Made by a program: the position numbers and the translations under genes | Notes under the pieces: model-generated | Told to the model about the DNA's origin: nothing | The model's database searches: none | The model's input: the letters and a program-made list of their open reading frames with translations, nothing else | Shown: one piece after another, positions 45,084 through 54,301 of the stretch | Layout: each line of letters begins with the position of its first letter | Numbering within the stretch: position 1 is the first letter of the stretch | Source: CAZSMK01 sp964608095 | GTDB lineage: Bacteria > Sumerlaeota > Sumerlaeia > MWCT01 > JAGHBZ01 | Reading direction: 5' to 3' | Length of the DNA: 64,000 bases | Assembly: GCA_964608095.1 (NCBI GenBank) | Contig: CAZSMK010000011.1 | Location: 1 to 64,000, forward strand

Positions 45084-47207
45084 TTATTCATCGTCTGAGG
45101 TTTCGATAGGAATGTCTTTGAGAAGTTCTCCAAGTTTGATTCCGCCGGAATCCTTGGACTTTAAAAATTGAGCAACTTCTTTTTTCTCCTGTTCGAGAAG
45201 GTAGTCGCGGCGGCTAAGCGAAATTTTCTCCTTTTCTCTGTCGATATTCTTTACTTTTAGAAAGACAGTTTGTCCCATCTGAAGAACGTCTTTGGGGTCC
45301 TGAATACGTTTGAGATCAATCTGTGACACATGCACCAATCCTTCAATCCCGAGATCGAGAGAAACAAAGGCGCCAAAAGATGTCAATTTTACGACCTTTC
45401 CTCTGACAGTAGAGCCTTCCGGATGAAGCTTGATATACTGATCAAAGGGATTTTCCGAAAGTTGTTTTATCCCGAGTTTCAATATCCTTTGGGCATCATC
45501 ATAACCAATGATCATAGCCTCAACCTCTTCACCCTGTTTGAACATACTCTTTGGTTTAGGGAGACGTTTATCCCAGCTCAATTCTGAAGGCATAATAAAA
45601 CCACGGACATCATCTTCAATCTGTAGACTGACTCCTTTATCGTTTACCGAGCGAATGGTTCCCTTTACTCTTGTCCCCGGGGGATAATTTTCTTTTGCGT
45701 CTTCCCAGGGATCAGGAGAAAGTTGCTTGAGCCCGAGTGAAAGACGTTGCCGCTCTTTATTCACACCAAGAACAACACATCGTACACGTTGTCCTTCTTT
45801 GAGATGCTCTCGAGGATTTGTCACGTGCTCTGTCCAGCTAAGGTCCGAAATGTGAACCAAGCCGGTTAGGCCTTCGGCGAGTCTCACAAACGCCCCGTAA
45901 TCCTGGAGCGCAACCACCTCGCCGCGCACCACTTTTCCTTCAGGATAGTGCTCTGTGACATTATCCCACGGATTGGGCTTGAGCTGACGGCGACTCAGCG
46001 TTATCTTTCCTGTTTCCTTATCAACAGATATAACTTTCACTTTAGCCTGCCGCCCCTCTTTGAAGAACTCTGAAGGGTGCGCCGCCTTTTCCCAGGAACA
46101 CTCTTCACGAGGAATAAATCCATCTATCCCGCCGAGATCGACGAACACGCCGAATTCCATAACCGCTTTCACTTTCCCTGTTACCTCATCACCCTCTGAT
46201 AATGTGTTGAGTATCAGGGTGCGCTGTTTCTCATTCTCTTCCTCGAGTAATCGCCTTCGAGAAAGAATAAGTCGTTTCCCTGCAGGGTCGGCATCAATTA
46301 CGAAAGCCGATACTTCCTTACCTATCATGCTGCTGAGGTCATCGACTCTTTTAATATCAATCTGTGAAGCCGGCATAAAACATCGAATATCATTTACATC
46401 GACAATAACACCTGATTTGACTACATCTTCAACCGTTCCAGACACAGGCAGATGGTCTTCAAAGGCGTTAAGAATTGAATCAAGTGATTCTTTCGCTTTC
46501 GCTTTTAAATGTGATACGATAACCTGTCCGCTCTCTTCATCAGAGCCCATAATCATTACCTTGACAAAGTCTCCCACGTGTAAATTGATGTCACCTTTTT
46601 CATCGGCGAATTCCATTATGTCCACCACTGCCTCTGCTTTACCGCCAAGATCCACGAGGGCATAATCAGGCCGAACTACCACTACAGGTACTTCCATAAC
46701 CTCTCCCACATCGACGCTCTGAATTTTGGGAATATATTCCTCGAGCATTTCTTGAAATTCAGACAACTCCTTGTCCATTATTTCTGCTTGCTCGACCTCG
46801 TCTTGCTCAGATTCGGTTGTTTGCTCATAGGATTCAGCAAGCGCCTGGAGTACATCGAGTTTGTTCATCTGTTTTACCACTTCCTCATGCGTTTCTACAG
46901 GTGTGGATTCTGTTTCCTTCTCGGCTTTTTCCGCTTCCTTTTCCTCTCCCACTAAGGATGCTTCTTTTTTCTCAACAGGTGACTCTACTTCTGGTTTTTG
47001 CTTTTGCGCTGGTTCAGGGGGTGGCTCAGAATCAGGAGGTATACGCTTTTCTTCCCCCTCTTCTTCTCTCTCTTGAGAAAAAGGCATTGATATAGGCTTT
47101 AGCTCATCTTCGACCAGCGATTGATACTCTGAAATTTCTCGACGTATTCTCTCTTCTTCCGAGAGACCTTCTTCCTCCTTTTTATTGTTTAAAGACTCAT
47201 CGGTCAT
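45084..47207 (-). CDS. rpsA: Ribosomal protein S1 with long acidic N-terminal extension
   Basis: A 707-residue protein; residues 163-672 hold six S1 RNA-binding repeats (about 165-235, 250-320, 340-410, 427-500, 513-587, 600-672). The first is EVMEVPVVVVRPDYALVDLG; later repeats have the classical GxVVALQDYGAFV and GLVHISDLSW motifs. Residues 1-162 are low complexity, rich in Glu, Lys, Pro and Ser (KKEEEGLSEEER, EKEAEKAEKETE). Such an extension is absent from E. coli S1 (557 residues). S1 unfolds and recruits mRNA on the 30S subunit. The gene is preceded by cmk in a 326-bp separated same-strand arrangement. Confidence 0.95.
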   Translation of the reverse strand: MTDESLNNKKEEEGLSEEERIRREISEYQSLVEDELKPISMPFSQEREEEGEEKRIPPDSEPPPEPAQKQKPEVESPVEKKEASLVGEEKEAEKAEKETESTPVETHEEVVKQMNKLDVLQALAESYEQTTESEQDEVEQAEIMDKELSEFQEMLEEYIPKIQSVDVGEVMEVPVVVVRPDYALVDLGGKAEAVVDIMEFADEKGDINLHVGDFVKVMIMGSDEESGQVIVSHLKAKAKESLDSILNAFEDHLPVSGTVEDVVKSGVIVDVNDIRCFMPASQIDIKRVDDLSSMIGKEVSAFVIDADPAGKRLILSRRRLLEEENEKQRTLILNTLSEGDEVTGKVKAVMEFGVFVDLGGIDGFIPREECSWEKAAHPSEFFKEGRQAKVKVISVDKETGKITLSRRQLKPNPWDNVTEHYPEGKVVRGEVVALQDYGAFVRLAEGLTGLVHISDLSWTEHVTNPREHLKEGQRVRCVVLGVNKERQRLSLGLKQLSPDPWEDAKENYPPGTRVKGTIRSVNDKGVSLQIEDDVRGFIMPSELSWDKRLPKPKSMFKQGEEVEAMIIGYDDAQRILKLGIKQLSENPFDQYIKLHPEGSTVRGKVVKLTSFGAFVSLDLGIEGLVHVSQIDLKRIQDPKDVLQMGQTVFLKVKNIDREKEKISLSRRDYLLEQEKKEVAQFLKSKDSGGIKLGELLKDIPIETSDDE

Positions 47208-47391
47208 TGAAAATAATTCACCTCCATAAAACTTTTCCGCTGTTATCTTATAAGGCGGTTTTCAAAAGATTCACTCTAATGTATCAAGGAGAACAGCACA
47301 CAAAAGGGGGCATATCTTCCCGCAAAACCTCAGAAAATGAATTCTCGAATTGCGCTGTTTACACCTCCTCAAATACAAGAAACTAATAGTA

Positions 47392-47420
47392 AGATTATGA
47401 AATTCCGACGTCCTCGTCAA
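47392..47420 (-). promoter_or_regulatory. Candidate rpsA promoter in the rpsA-cmk gap
   Basis: On the minus strand TTGACG (-35, 47415-47420), a 17-base spacer, then TAATCT (-10, 47392-47397, three to four of six consensus bases). GTCAA-N5-TTGAC forms a small inverted repeat over the -35. The 326-bp gap 47208-47533 has no ORF or other recognisable feature. Weak -10, so tentative. Confidence 0.35.
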
Positions 47421-47533
47421 CATATTTGACTTGTTTCTTCAGTGCAAATAAGGCTTTTATTCCTATCGCTACACATGTACAGAACCATTCTTATTTCTAT
47501 ATATCCGAATGAAAAGAAAGCGTCTCTTTGTCT

Positions 47534-48223
47534 TCAGAGCTCAACCTGAACCATATTCGCAATAAGGGATATCACATCATTCTCGGAAATATTGGTAGTA
47601 TCGATAACTATTGCGTCTTGCGCAACGCGCAAGGGACCGAATGCCCTTGAGCGGTCACGTCTGTCTCTTTCAATAATCGATGACCTGATCTCTTCAAAAC
47701 TCAACATCGTCTCAGCGCCTCGGTTTTCCTGGAGTTGGAGAAGCCGACGCCGTGTCCTTTCTTCCACCGAGGCGTCAAGATAAAATTTCCATGGCGTTCC
47801 AGGAAAGACCACCGTACCCATATCGCGTCCCTCAGCAACCACGCCTTTATGTTGTTTAGCGATCGACCTCTGCTGAAAGACCATCTGTTCCCTTACGCCT
47901 TGAGCATCGGAGACAGGCGATGTGTTCTTGCTGACTTCGGGCGTACGAATATCCATCGACACATCACGCTCATCACACATGACCACTAATTGTTCATTTT
48001 TGTAAAAAAGGGAAATTTTTATCTCAGAAGCGATATGCCTAAGTGCATCCCTGTCAAGAAGATCGACCCCGCGTCTCATGGCTTCAAGTGTAACCGTACG
48101 GTACATCGCTCCTGTGTCCAGGTGAAAAAAACCAAGGCGTCTTGCAAGATGTTTTGCGACCGTGCTCTTACCGACTCCTACAGGTCCGTCAATTGCAATT
48201 ATTATGTTTTTTGATATGCTCAT
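47534..48223 (-). CDS. cmk: Cytidylate kinase
   Basis: A kinase of about 229 residues that phosphorylates CMP and dCMP. The P-loop is IIIAIDGPVGVGKSTVAKHLA at the N terminus, then FFHLDTGAMYRTVTLEAM, VAEGRDMGTVVFPG and the LID-domain arginines RRDRSRAFGPLR. The start is set at MSISKN (48223), which gives the usual family length; the frame is open eight codons further (48247) with no better ribosome site. It lies upstream of rpsA, as in many bacteria, but the ispH gene often found between them is missing. Confidence 0.93.
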   Translation of the reverse strand: MSISKNIIIAIDGPVGVGKSTVAKHLARRLGFFHLDTGAMYRTVTLEAMRRGVDLLDRDALRHIASEIKISLFYKNEQLVVMCDERDVSMDIRTPEVSKNTSPVSDAQGVREQMVFQQRSIAKQHKGVVAEGRDMGTVVFPGTPWKFYLDASVEERTRRRLLQLQENRGAETMLSFEEIRSSIIERDRRDRSRAFGPLRVAQDAIVIDTTNISENDVISLIANMVQVEL

Positions 48224-48440
48224 CACCGACTTTGGCATGGCAGCCACATGGCGGCAAAATGCGATACCTTCGTCCGGAATGATTCATCGTCTGTAGAAAA
48301 ATACGGATACCTAACACCCGCTTACCTATTAATGTCAAGACTAATAACGCTCCGCTCCCAAAAAACAGGATTGACTTTTCAAGGTAGATATATGAAAAAT
48401 CAGTTTCATTTTTTAGCGATGGTTCGCAAAGGTTCATAAA

Positions 48441-49127
48441 TTGAAATTATCCGTAATAATACCTATATATAACGAAGAAAAGCTGATTGAACAAGTTTTG
48501 AAGCGAGTTCGAAAACTTCCTTACGAACTCGAGCTCATCCTCGTTAACGACGCTTCAATCGATGGTACCCTGGACATTCTCAAAAAAGAAGTAGAAACAC
48601 ATCCTGAAAATACAACCCTTCTCAATCATGAGCTGAACCGGGGAAAGGGGGCGGCAATACGCACCGGATTGAAAAAGGCAACCGGTGATATCGTCATAAT
48701 TCAAGATGCTGATCTTGAATATAACCCTGAAGAAATCCCTTCCGTCATTCAGCCTATCCTCGATGGTAAGACCAACGTAGCGTACGGGTCGCGTTTTATG
48801 GGTGATGTAAAGAAGATGCGACTTGCCAATTATATCGCAAACAAGTTTCTGGCATTGCTTGTGAGCATCCTTTACGGACAGAAAATAACCGATGAAGCGA
48901 CCGCCTATAAAGCATTCAAACGACCCATAATCCAGAATATCGACCTCAAATGCCAGGGGTTCGAGTTCTGTCCGGAAGTTACGGCAAAGGTTCTGCGAAA
49001 AGGCGAGAAGATTATCGAGGTGCCGGTTACCTTTACTGCACGGAGTTTCTGGGAAGGAAAGAAGATTGGGTGGAAAGATTTTTTTGTTGCCGTATGCACC
49101 CTTCTAAAGTATCGTTTTGTAAAATAA
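48441..49127 (+). CDS. GT2 glycosyltransferase (DPM/UDP-sugar type), no membrane domain
   Basis: A 228-residue GT-A enzyme starting at a TTG (48441) with AAAGG upstream. Motifs: LSVIIPIYNEEKLIEQVLKRV, LVNDASIDGT, GAAIRTGLKKATGDIVIIQDADLEYNPEEIP (DAD metal site) and TDEATAYKAFKR. It resembles bacterial polyprenyl-phosphate glucosyl- or mannosyltransferases that lack the C-terminal membrane helices. It is divergent from cmk and followed by the pilin-like gene 86 bp on. The donor sugar cannot be told. Confidence 0.9.
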   Translation: MKLSVIIPIYNEEKLIEQVLKRVRKLPYELELILVNDASIDGTLDILKKEVETHPENTTLLNHELNRGKGAAIRTGLKKATGDIVIIQDADLEYNPEEIPSVIQPILDGKTNVAYGSRFMGDVKKMRLANYIANKFLALLVSILYGQKITDEATAYKAFKRPIIQNIDLKCQGFEFCPEVTAKVLRKGEKIIEVPVTFTARSFWEGKKIGWKDFFVAVCTLLKYRFVK

Positions 49128-49213
49128 AAAAATTGCAAGATGAACCGGCAAAACATGAGTTTAGAACCCTGAGTTTTTATTCAAAAACGCTACAAAGATT
49201 ATGAGAATGCTGC

Positions 49214-49903
49214 ATGGGTAAAAAGAAAAAAGTCAAAGAAGTAAAAGAGACAAAGACAACCTTTATTGTCATTGGCATAGTCGGAGGTTTTCTCCTTATT
49301 TTACTCATTTCTCAGGCAATAGTGGGTTTTCGACGACTCGATCTTCAACATTGCATTTTAACCATGGTTTCAATCCAGGAAGCCATAAAAACAATGGAAG
49401 AAGAGTTAGGATTTGATTTCGACCCGAGCACAACCGACGACAAATACCGCCTGAACAGCCTCATCCTTTATTTCAGGTACGGTAAAGACGCATTCGTTCG
49501 AGATGACAAGGGCTATTTAATTCACAAGCCCACTGATGAGATTCAACAAATGGAAGAAGTCACGCGTTCAGACAACTATTTCCCAGAGTATCCGGAATGC
49601 CCGGGAGGAGGGACTTATTCATTAATACCCACAAATGAAGAAGGCATATTCTATATACGATGTTCAAAACACGGTACACTTGAACCCCCTGACTCGAAGG
49701 GACGCTATGTTTTTGACGGCAAGTTCTCACTTCTCAACGCTGAGCAAACCGCTATGGGGTGGGAAGCACGAATTGTCGTTCCTTCAACACATGAAATCGG
49801 GATGGACACAATATTTGTGATACCGGCTACGCAACAGAAAAAGAGCGAGTCGAACGATACGATCACGTCTCCTACCCTTGAGAGCAGAAGCGGCGCAAAA
49901 TAG
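49214..49903 (+). CDS. Membrane-anchored protein with pilin-like C-terminal motif
   Basis: A 229-residue protein with a lysine-rich N terminus (KKKKVKEVKETK), one helix (TFIVIGIVGGFLLILLISQAIVGF, about 15-38) and an external domain. The segment LDLQHCILTMVSIQEAIKTMEEEL and YPECPGGGTYSLIPTNEEG, then YIRCSKHGTLEPP (about 135-162), parallel the CRANLKMIESAK and CPSGGTYTLSP elements of the protein at 44384. These are pseudopilin-like features without a prepilin cleavage site. Its last 32 bp overlap the end of rluD on the other strand. The role is unknown. Confidence 0.65.
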   Translation: MGKKKKVKEVKETKTTFIVIGIVGGFLLILLISQAIVGFRRLDLQHCILTMVSIQEAIKTMEEELGFDFDPSTTDDKYRLNSLILYFRYGKDAFVRDDKGYLIHKPTDEIQQMEEVTRSDNYFPEYPECPGGGTYSLIPTNEEGIFYIRCSKHGTLEPPDSKGRYVFDGKFSLLNAEQTAMGWEARIVVPSTHEIGMDTIFVIPATQQKKSESNDTITSPTLESRSGAK

Positions 49904-50858
49904 AGAGTACTCCTGCAAAATCATCTGCAAGTTCGACCTCAAAATGCAAATCTTCTCCTGTTTCAGGATGCGTAAATCCCAGTGAATACGCATGCAGCAT
50001 CTGCCTGCTTATCCCGCGAATTGTCTCTTTTACCTCATCGGGAAGCTCTCGAGGTAGCTGTCCGAAAAGTCGCGATGCTCGTATTCCGTATTGAGAATCA
50101 CCCACGATAGGAAACCCTATTTGTGAAAGATGCACTCGAATCTGATGAGTCCTTCCTGTATGAAGAGCAACCTCGAGAAGGCTCATATATCTGTAGGATT
50201 CTATAACCTTGTACCGGGTAAGTGCAGGTCTGCCATTTATCAGGTTAACCGCCATTTTCGTCCGATGTTGCTGGTGTCTGCCGATAGGGAGATCTATCTG
50301 GTTCTCCGATGGATATGGTATGCCGAGGACCAAAGCCTTATAACGTCGCCTAACTTTGCGAGAGGAAATCTGCTCGACCAGATTTGCATACGCCCTATGC
50401 GTTTTTGCCACCATCATGATACCGGACGTATCCTTATCCAGCCTGTGCACAATGCCGGGACGCTGTGCATTGCCGGATAGTTCTATCTCCGGGCAATGGA
50501 AAAGTAATGCGTTGACCAGGGTGTTCTCTTTATTACCTGCTGCGGGATGTACCACGAGACCCGGCGGTTTATTTATAACAATTAAAGAACCGTCTTCATA
50601 GACTATGTCGAGTTTTATCTCCTGGGCTGGAGGAACCTCAGGTTCGGGCGGCGGTACATGAATGACGACTTCTTCACCCCGCTTGAGAACATGATTAGGT
50701 TTAACTCGTTTTCCGTTGACAAGAACCTTGCCGGCCCTGATTACCTGTTGCCAGAAACTACGACTCCGTTCAGGACGTAGTTCATGTACAAACTTATCGA
50801 TCCGAATTTTCCGTTTTCCGGTATACGTTTCATGCAGAATATTCTCATCCTTTGTCAT
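49872..50858 (-). CDS. rluD: RluD-family 23S rRNA pseudouridine synthase
   Basis: A 328-residue enzyme converting uridines to pseudouridine in 23S rRNA. An N-terminal S4 RNA-binding domain (SFWQQVIRAGKVLVNGKRVKPNHVLKRGEEVVIH, about 34-68) precedes the catalytic domain. The catalytic Asp lies in HRLDKDTSGIMMVAK (about 138-152); LHTGRTHQIRVHL and GDSQYG complete the RluD signature. The final 32 bp overlap the 3' end of the plus-strand pilin-like gene. It may be the RluA/RluC/RluD type, so the exact target positions are inferred. Confidence 0.93.
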   Translation of the reverse strand: MTKDENILHETYTGKRKIRIDKFVHELRPERSRSFWQQVIRAGKVLVNGKRVKPNHVLKRGEEVVIHVPPPEPEVPPAQEIKLDIVYEDGSLIVINKPPGLVVHPAAGNKENTLVNALLFHCPEIELSGNAQRPGIVHRLDKDTSGIMMVAKTHRAYANLVEQISSRKVRRRYKALVLGIPYPSENQIDLPIGRHQQHRTKMAVNLINGRPALTRYKVIESYRYMSLLEVALHTGRTHQIRVHLSQIGFPIVGDSQYGIRASRLFGQLPRELPDEVKETIRGISRQMLHAYSLGFTHPETGEDLHFEVELADDFAGVLSILRRFCSQG

Positions 50859-51137
50859 AACATTTTAATTTTATTCTATTTACCAGTCTTGATTCAAGAA
50901 GGTAAGAACTATCTTATTGACTACAAAAATTTAGATACGTTTTACTTTCAATTACCGTACTCATGGAACGGTAGTTATGAAGACGATGAGATTTTTCTAA
51001 AAGCACATTCAGGCGCTTTTATTACCGACTCCCTATCAAGTCTTCTGTTGCTTTTGCATTTCTTGAAGGTAACAATAATATCCCTTGATGAATTGACCAT
51101 AGAAACCGTGGATTCAATTTTGTAAAGAAAGGTTGGC

Positions 51138-52028
51138 ATGAACAAGAAAACACTGCAGCGGATAGGATTTCAGATAGCTACTTTTCCAGTTGACTCACGG
51201 GATGAAGCAATCGAGCACTATCATCGGTTAATTGACCTGCTGAATCTTGAAACGATTGAGATATTGTTCGAACGAGCCCGTGATCGTTTATGGTTCAACG
51301 TTGAAGAGGCGCCTCCTGATGATCTTCGCAGGTTACTGAATCGCCTTCCTGTAAAGGGCGCTCATCTTCCTTTCATATACATCAATCCCATAGCGCCTGA
51401 ACCGACGTTGAGAAAAGCGTCTCTTCAGATAATAAAAAGGTCTATAGACTTCGCCGCTGAGTGTGGAATCGATTATGTGGTGATGCATTGCCGTGGATTC
51501 AATTATTACGTGGAACCGGACGAAAGATTTGCGCAATGGAGAGCAGCGGTCGAGGAAATAAACGAGTATGCAACGGCGCGTTCTATAATCCTCTCATTAG
51601 AGAATGCCGATTTTTTATTCGAACTTAAACGCTTATCCGAGTTCATCGCCTCACTCAGCCGAGAGGAGGTGAAGATCACCCTCGACATCGGACACGCACA
51701 TTTCAGGCTTTTCAGACCTCGATGGCGATATTACGCCCTCAAAGGCATCGACCGTTACGTTCCCTTCAGATTTTTCAAAAACTATTTTGCACACAGCAGC
51801 TATGGCGGCGTTACTCAATTCATCCAGCATGAATCAGGTCGAATCAACAACCTCCATCTTCATGATCATGACGGAAAGAGTGATCATCTTCCCCCGGGAA
51901 AAGGTAAACTTCGATTTGAATTCTTACATCTCTTACCGCACCATATTAACGTCATTATCGAAGCAAGATTCAACGATCTGGATGAAATCATACAATGCCA
52001 TCGATTCGTTAAGGAGAAACTCAACTGA
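51138..52028 (+). CDS. TIM-barrel sugar-phosphate isomerase/epimerase or AP-endonuclease-2 family
   Basis: A 296-residue TIM-barrel protein. Metal-site segments are present: PVKGAHLPFIYINP, DYVVMHCRGF, ILSLENADFLFE, VKITLDIGHAHF, INNLHLHDHDGKSDHLPPGKG and VIIEARF, the order of His, Glu and Asp ligands in xylose-isomerase-like enzymes. It begins 279 bp after rluD's divergent start and overlaps the flippase start by one base. Its place in a polysaccharide locus suggests a sugar or sugar-phosphate substrate. Confidence 0.88.
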   Translation: MNKKTLQRIGFQIATFPVDSRDEAIEHYHRLIDLLNLETIEILFERARDRLWFNVEEAPPDDLRRLLNRLPVKGAHLPFIYINPIAPEPTLRKASLQIIKRSIDFAAECGIDYVVMHCRGFNYYVEPDERFAQWRAAVEEINEYATARSIILSLENADFLFELKRLSEFIASLSREEVKITLDIGHAHFRLFRPRWRYYALKGIDRYVPFRFFKNYFAHSSYGGVTQFIQHESGRINNLHLHDHDGKSDHLPPGKGKLRFEFLHLLPHHINVIIEARFNDLDEIIQCHRFVKEKLN

Positions 52029-53341
52029 TGGGTATAGCCCGTAAAAGTACATTTGACCTTGCAAGCCAGGTAGGCATTGTCATAGTCAATGGTATAGCGG
52101 GCATCATAATCGCCCGAGCGTTTCATCCGGAAGGATATGGTGCATTTCGCCTGGTTCTGCTTGCCAACACTCTTTGCCTCAACTTCACCAACCTGGGCTT
52201 GAGCATCGCAAACACCTATTTTATCGGAAAAGATGTCCGCCGCTTACCCGAAGCTCACACTATCTCTATCTTTCTCTCATTCCTCTTTACGGTTACTCTC
52301 TTCGTGATCTTGATAGTCTCCGGCGATTTTATTCGTATCAATTTTTTTCGCGATATTCCCATTGCTTACCTCCTGATTGCTGTCGGACTCCTTCCCTTTT
52401 CTCTTTACTATGCGGTGTGGACGGGCATACTTATCGGGCTGGGAAAGATAGTGCTTCTCGCTATCTTCAATTTTTGTTATCAACTCGCCCAGTCAACGGG
52501 ATTCATCATACTGATTGTGGTGTTCAAACAACAGTTGACGGCGCTCATAATTTACTGGGCTACGATCCAGATAGGCGCAGTCATCCTGATGCTTTTGATC
52601 CTCTGGCGTCAGCACAGAAACCTTTTTGCCCCGCTCAATTTCCCTCTGATGAAAAAATTCGTAACGTTCGGATTTACTGCGTATTTCGGCAACGTGGCAT
52701 CAAATCTTCTCACTCGCATCGATACCCTTATTGTGAGCAATTTGCTTGGCGTAACCAGTGTGGGATTTTACATGCTGGCGGGAACATTTGCCGAAAAAGT
52801 CTGGCTTTTTGCCGCTGCTATGGAGAAAGCCTCCTATTCAAAAGTCATCTCCGCTACAAAAGAAGAAGCAATATTCCTGATACAGAAAATTCTGAGAAAC
52901 ACTCTGTTTATCTCCTTTGTGGGAATTGCCGTAGTATTCATTATCGCGCCATTCCTGATCACCTTTTTGTATGGTTCGGAATATGCTCCCAGCATAGACC
53001 TTCTGAGAATCTTTCTCATAGGTGCGATGCTGTTCGGGGGTTGCCGAATCTATGCAATGTATTTTACGGGTTTCAAAGGAAAACCTCAAATCCCTACGGC
53101 TATTGCATGGGTGATGTTTATCATCAATGCGTCGCTCTGTTATATTTTTACCCGCTTTTTTGGCATCCTGGGAGCGGCAGCAGCTACCGCCTCCAGCTAC
53201 TTCGTAATGTTTCTCATATATACGACATTATTCATTCGTGACAGTGGGATTAAACAGATTGCGCCCCTCTTTATTATTAACCGCGGGGATATCAAAGCTT
53301 ACATACAGTTCATAAAATCGCTCATATCACGTCGCCGATGA
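52028..53341 (+). CDS. Polysaccharide flippase (Wzx/MATE-like)
   Basis: A 437-residue inner-membrane protein with about 12-14 helices, opening DLASQVGIVIVNGIAGIIIARAFHPEGYGAFRLVLLAN, which is the typical Wzx/RfbX N terminus. FGFTAYFGNVASNLLTRIDTLIVSNLLGVTSVGFYMLAGTFAEKVWLF marks the middle repeat. It would move lipid-linked oligosaccharide across the inner membrane. Start overlaps the TIM-barrel gene stop (TGATG). Its last 43 bp overlap the 3' end of the rhamnose-reductase gene on the opposite strand. Confidence 0.92.
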   Translation: MGIARKSTFDLASQVGIVIVNGIAGIIIARAFHPEGYGAFRLVLLANTLCLNFTNLGLSIANTYFIGKDVRRLPEAHTISIFLSFLFTVTLFVILIVSGDFIRINFFRDIPIAYLLIAVGLLPFSLYYAVWTGILIGLGKIVLLAIFNFCYQLAQSTGFIILIVVFKQQLTALIIYWATIQIGAVILMLLILWRQHRNLFAPLNFPLMKKFVTFGFTAYFGNVASNLLTRIDTLIVSNLLGVTSVGFYMLAGTFAEKVWLFAAAMEKASYSKVISATKEEAIFLIQKILRNTLFISFVGIAVVFIIAPFLITFLYGSEYAPSIDLLRIFLIGAMLFGGCRIYAMYFTGFKGKPQIPTAIAWVMFIINASLCYIFTRFFGILGAAAATASSYFVMFLIYTTLFIRDSGIKQIAPLFIINRGDIKAYIQFIKSLISRRR

Positions 53342-54189
53342 TATTCTTCAAGCCCTTCTCGCCAATGAGGTAACAGGGGAAGACCAATCTCTTTGAGACG
53401 CGCATTCTTGAGAACTGAATTCATGGGACGACGCGCCGGACGCTCGAGATCGCCACTCTTCACCGGCTTTATAGTCGCTTCTTCAAACCCAAATTCATCC
53501 GCAATTGCACGGGCAAATTCATACCAGCTGCATACACCCTGATTGGTCACATGATATATGCCGAAAAGGGCGATATCGAGCAAACGATAGAGCTGCTCTG
53601 CAAGGTGAAAGGTAAACGTAGGGTGTCCCTTCTGGTCGTCGACCACAGTCAGCGCCTTCCCTTTCTTCAATGCCTTCAAAATGGATTCAATAAAGTTCGA
53701 GCTATACGTGCAATGTGTGCCGGAAAGCGTAGAAGTTCGTATTATTTTATAGCGAGGAACCAGGATACGCACATATTCCTCACCTTTGAGTTTGGATATG
53801 CCGTAAACATTCAGGGGATTCGGCTCATCCGTTTCAAGATAAGGTGCGTCCTTTTGACCGTCAAAGACATAATCTGTACTTATGAGGAATAATTCCGCAT
53901 CGATTTCACGGCAAAAAAAAGCCAGGTTTTTAGTCCCTTCTGCATTGATGGACATGCATAATTCAGGGTGTGTTTCCGCTTCGTCTACTGCAGTATATGC
54001 GGCTGTATGTATGACTGTATCGGGTTTATGATGAAGGATATAGTCCCGCACCTGTTTGAGGTCCGTAAGGTTCATATCCTTTATAGTCGACGGGATGACC
54101 TCAACAGAGCCCTGTGCCTTGAAATAAGTAACGACATCTGTTCCGAGCATCCCATCAGCGCCCGTTACCAGAATTTTTTTTCGGGGCAT
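53299..54189 (-). CDS. rfbD: dTDP-4-dehydrorhamnose reductase
   Basis: A 296-residue SDR enzyme making dTDP-L-rhamnose from the 4-keto intermediate. The NAD(P) motif is ILVTGADGMLGTDVVTYF, then HTAAYTAVDEAETHPELC and STDYVFDGQK; the catalytic Tyr/Lys is NVYGISKLKGEEYV (YxxxK). The C terminus has RPARRPMNSVLKNARL, the rhamnose-reductase signature. The partner genes rfbA, rfbB and rfbC are not in the window. It is the last gene of a minus-strand group with two glycosyltransferases. Confidence 0.93.
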   Translation of the reverse strand: MPRKKILVTGADGMLGTDVVTYFKAQGSVEVIPSTIKDMNLTDLKQVRDYILHHKPDTVIHTAAYTAVDEAETHPELCMSINAEGTKNLAFFCREIDAELFLISTDYVFDGQKDAPYLETDEPNPLNVYGISKLKGEEYVRILVPRYKIIRTSTLSGTHCTYSSNFIESILKALKKGKALTVVDDQKGHPTFTFHLAEQLYRLLDIALFGIYHVTNQGVCSWYEFARAIADEFGFEEATIKPVKSGDLERPARRPMNSVLKNARLKEIGLPLLPHWREGLEEYHRRRDMSDFMNCM

Positions 54190-54301
54190 ACGCTTCCCTT
54201 CCGCAACAAATCTTGAATCTCCAATTTGATTGGAGGATGTCTATAATGCAAGAAAAATTCAATGTTGCATACTCTGACTTTATGTTCCCCAAAAACTCGG
54301 A

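Noticed and set aside
46060..46665. A 201-codon frame opposite rpsA
   Set aside because: Antisense to conserved S1 repeats; Ser/Thr-rich composition mirrors codon bias of the real gene.
50784..51125. A 113-codon frame between rluD and the TIM-barrel gene
   Set aside because: It begins inside rluD on the other strand, has no ribosome site and no family resemblance; its hydrophobic look comes from AT-rich intergenic DNA.
52174..53241. A 355-codon frame within the flippase gene
   Set aside because: Same strand, other frame, rich in Arg, Ser, His and Cys, with no recognisable motif; it is a shadow of the flippase frame.
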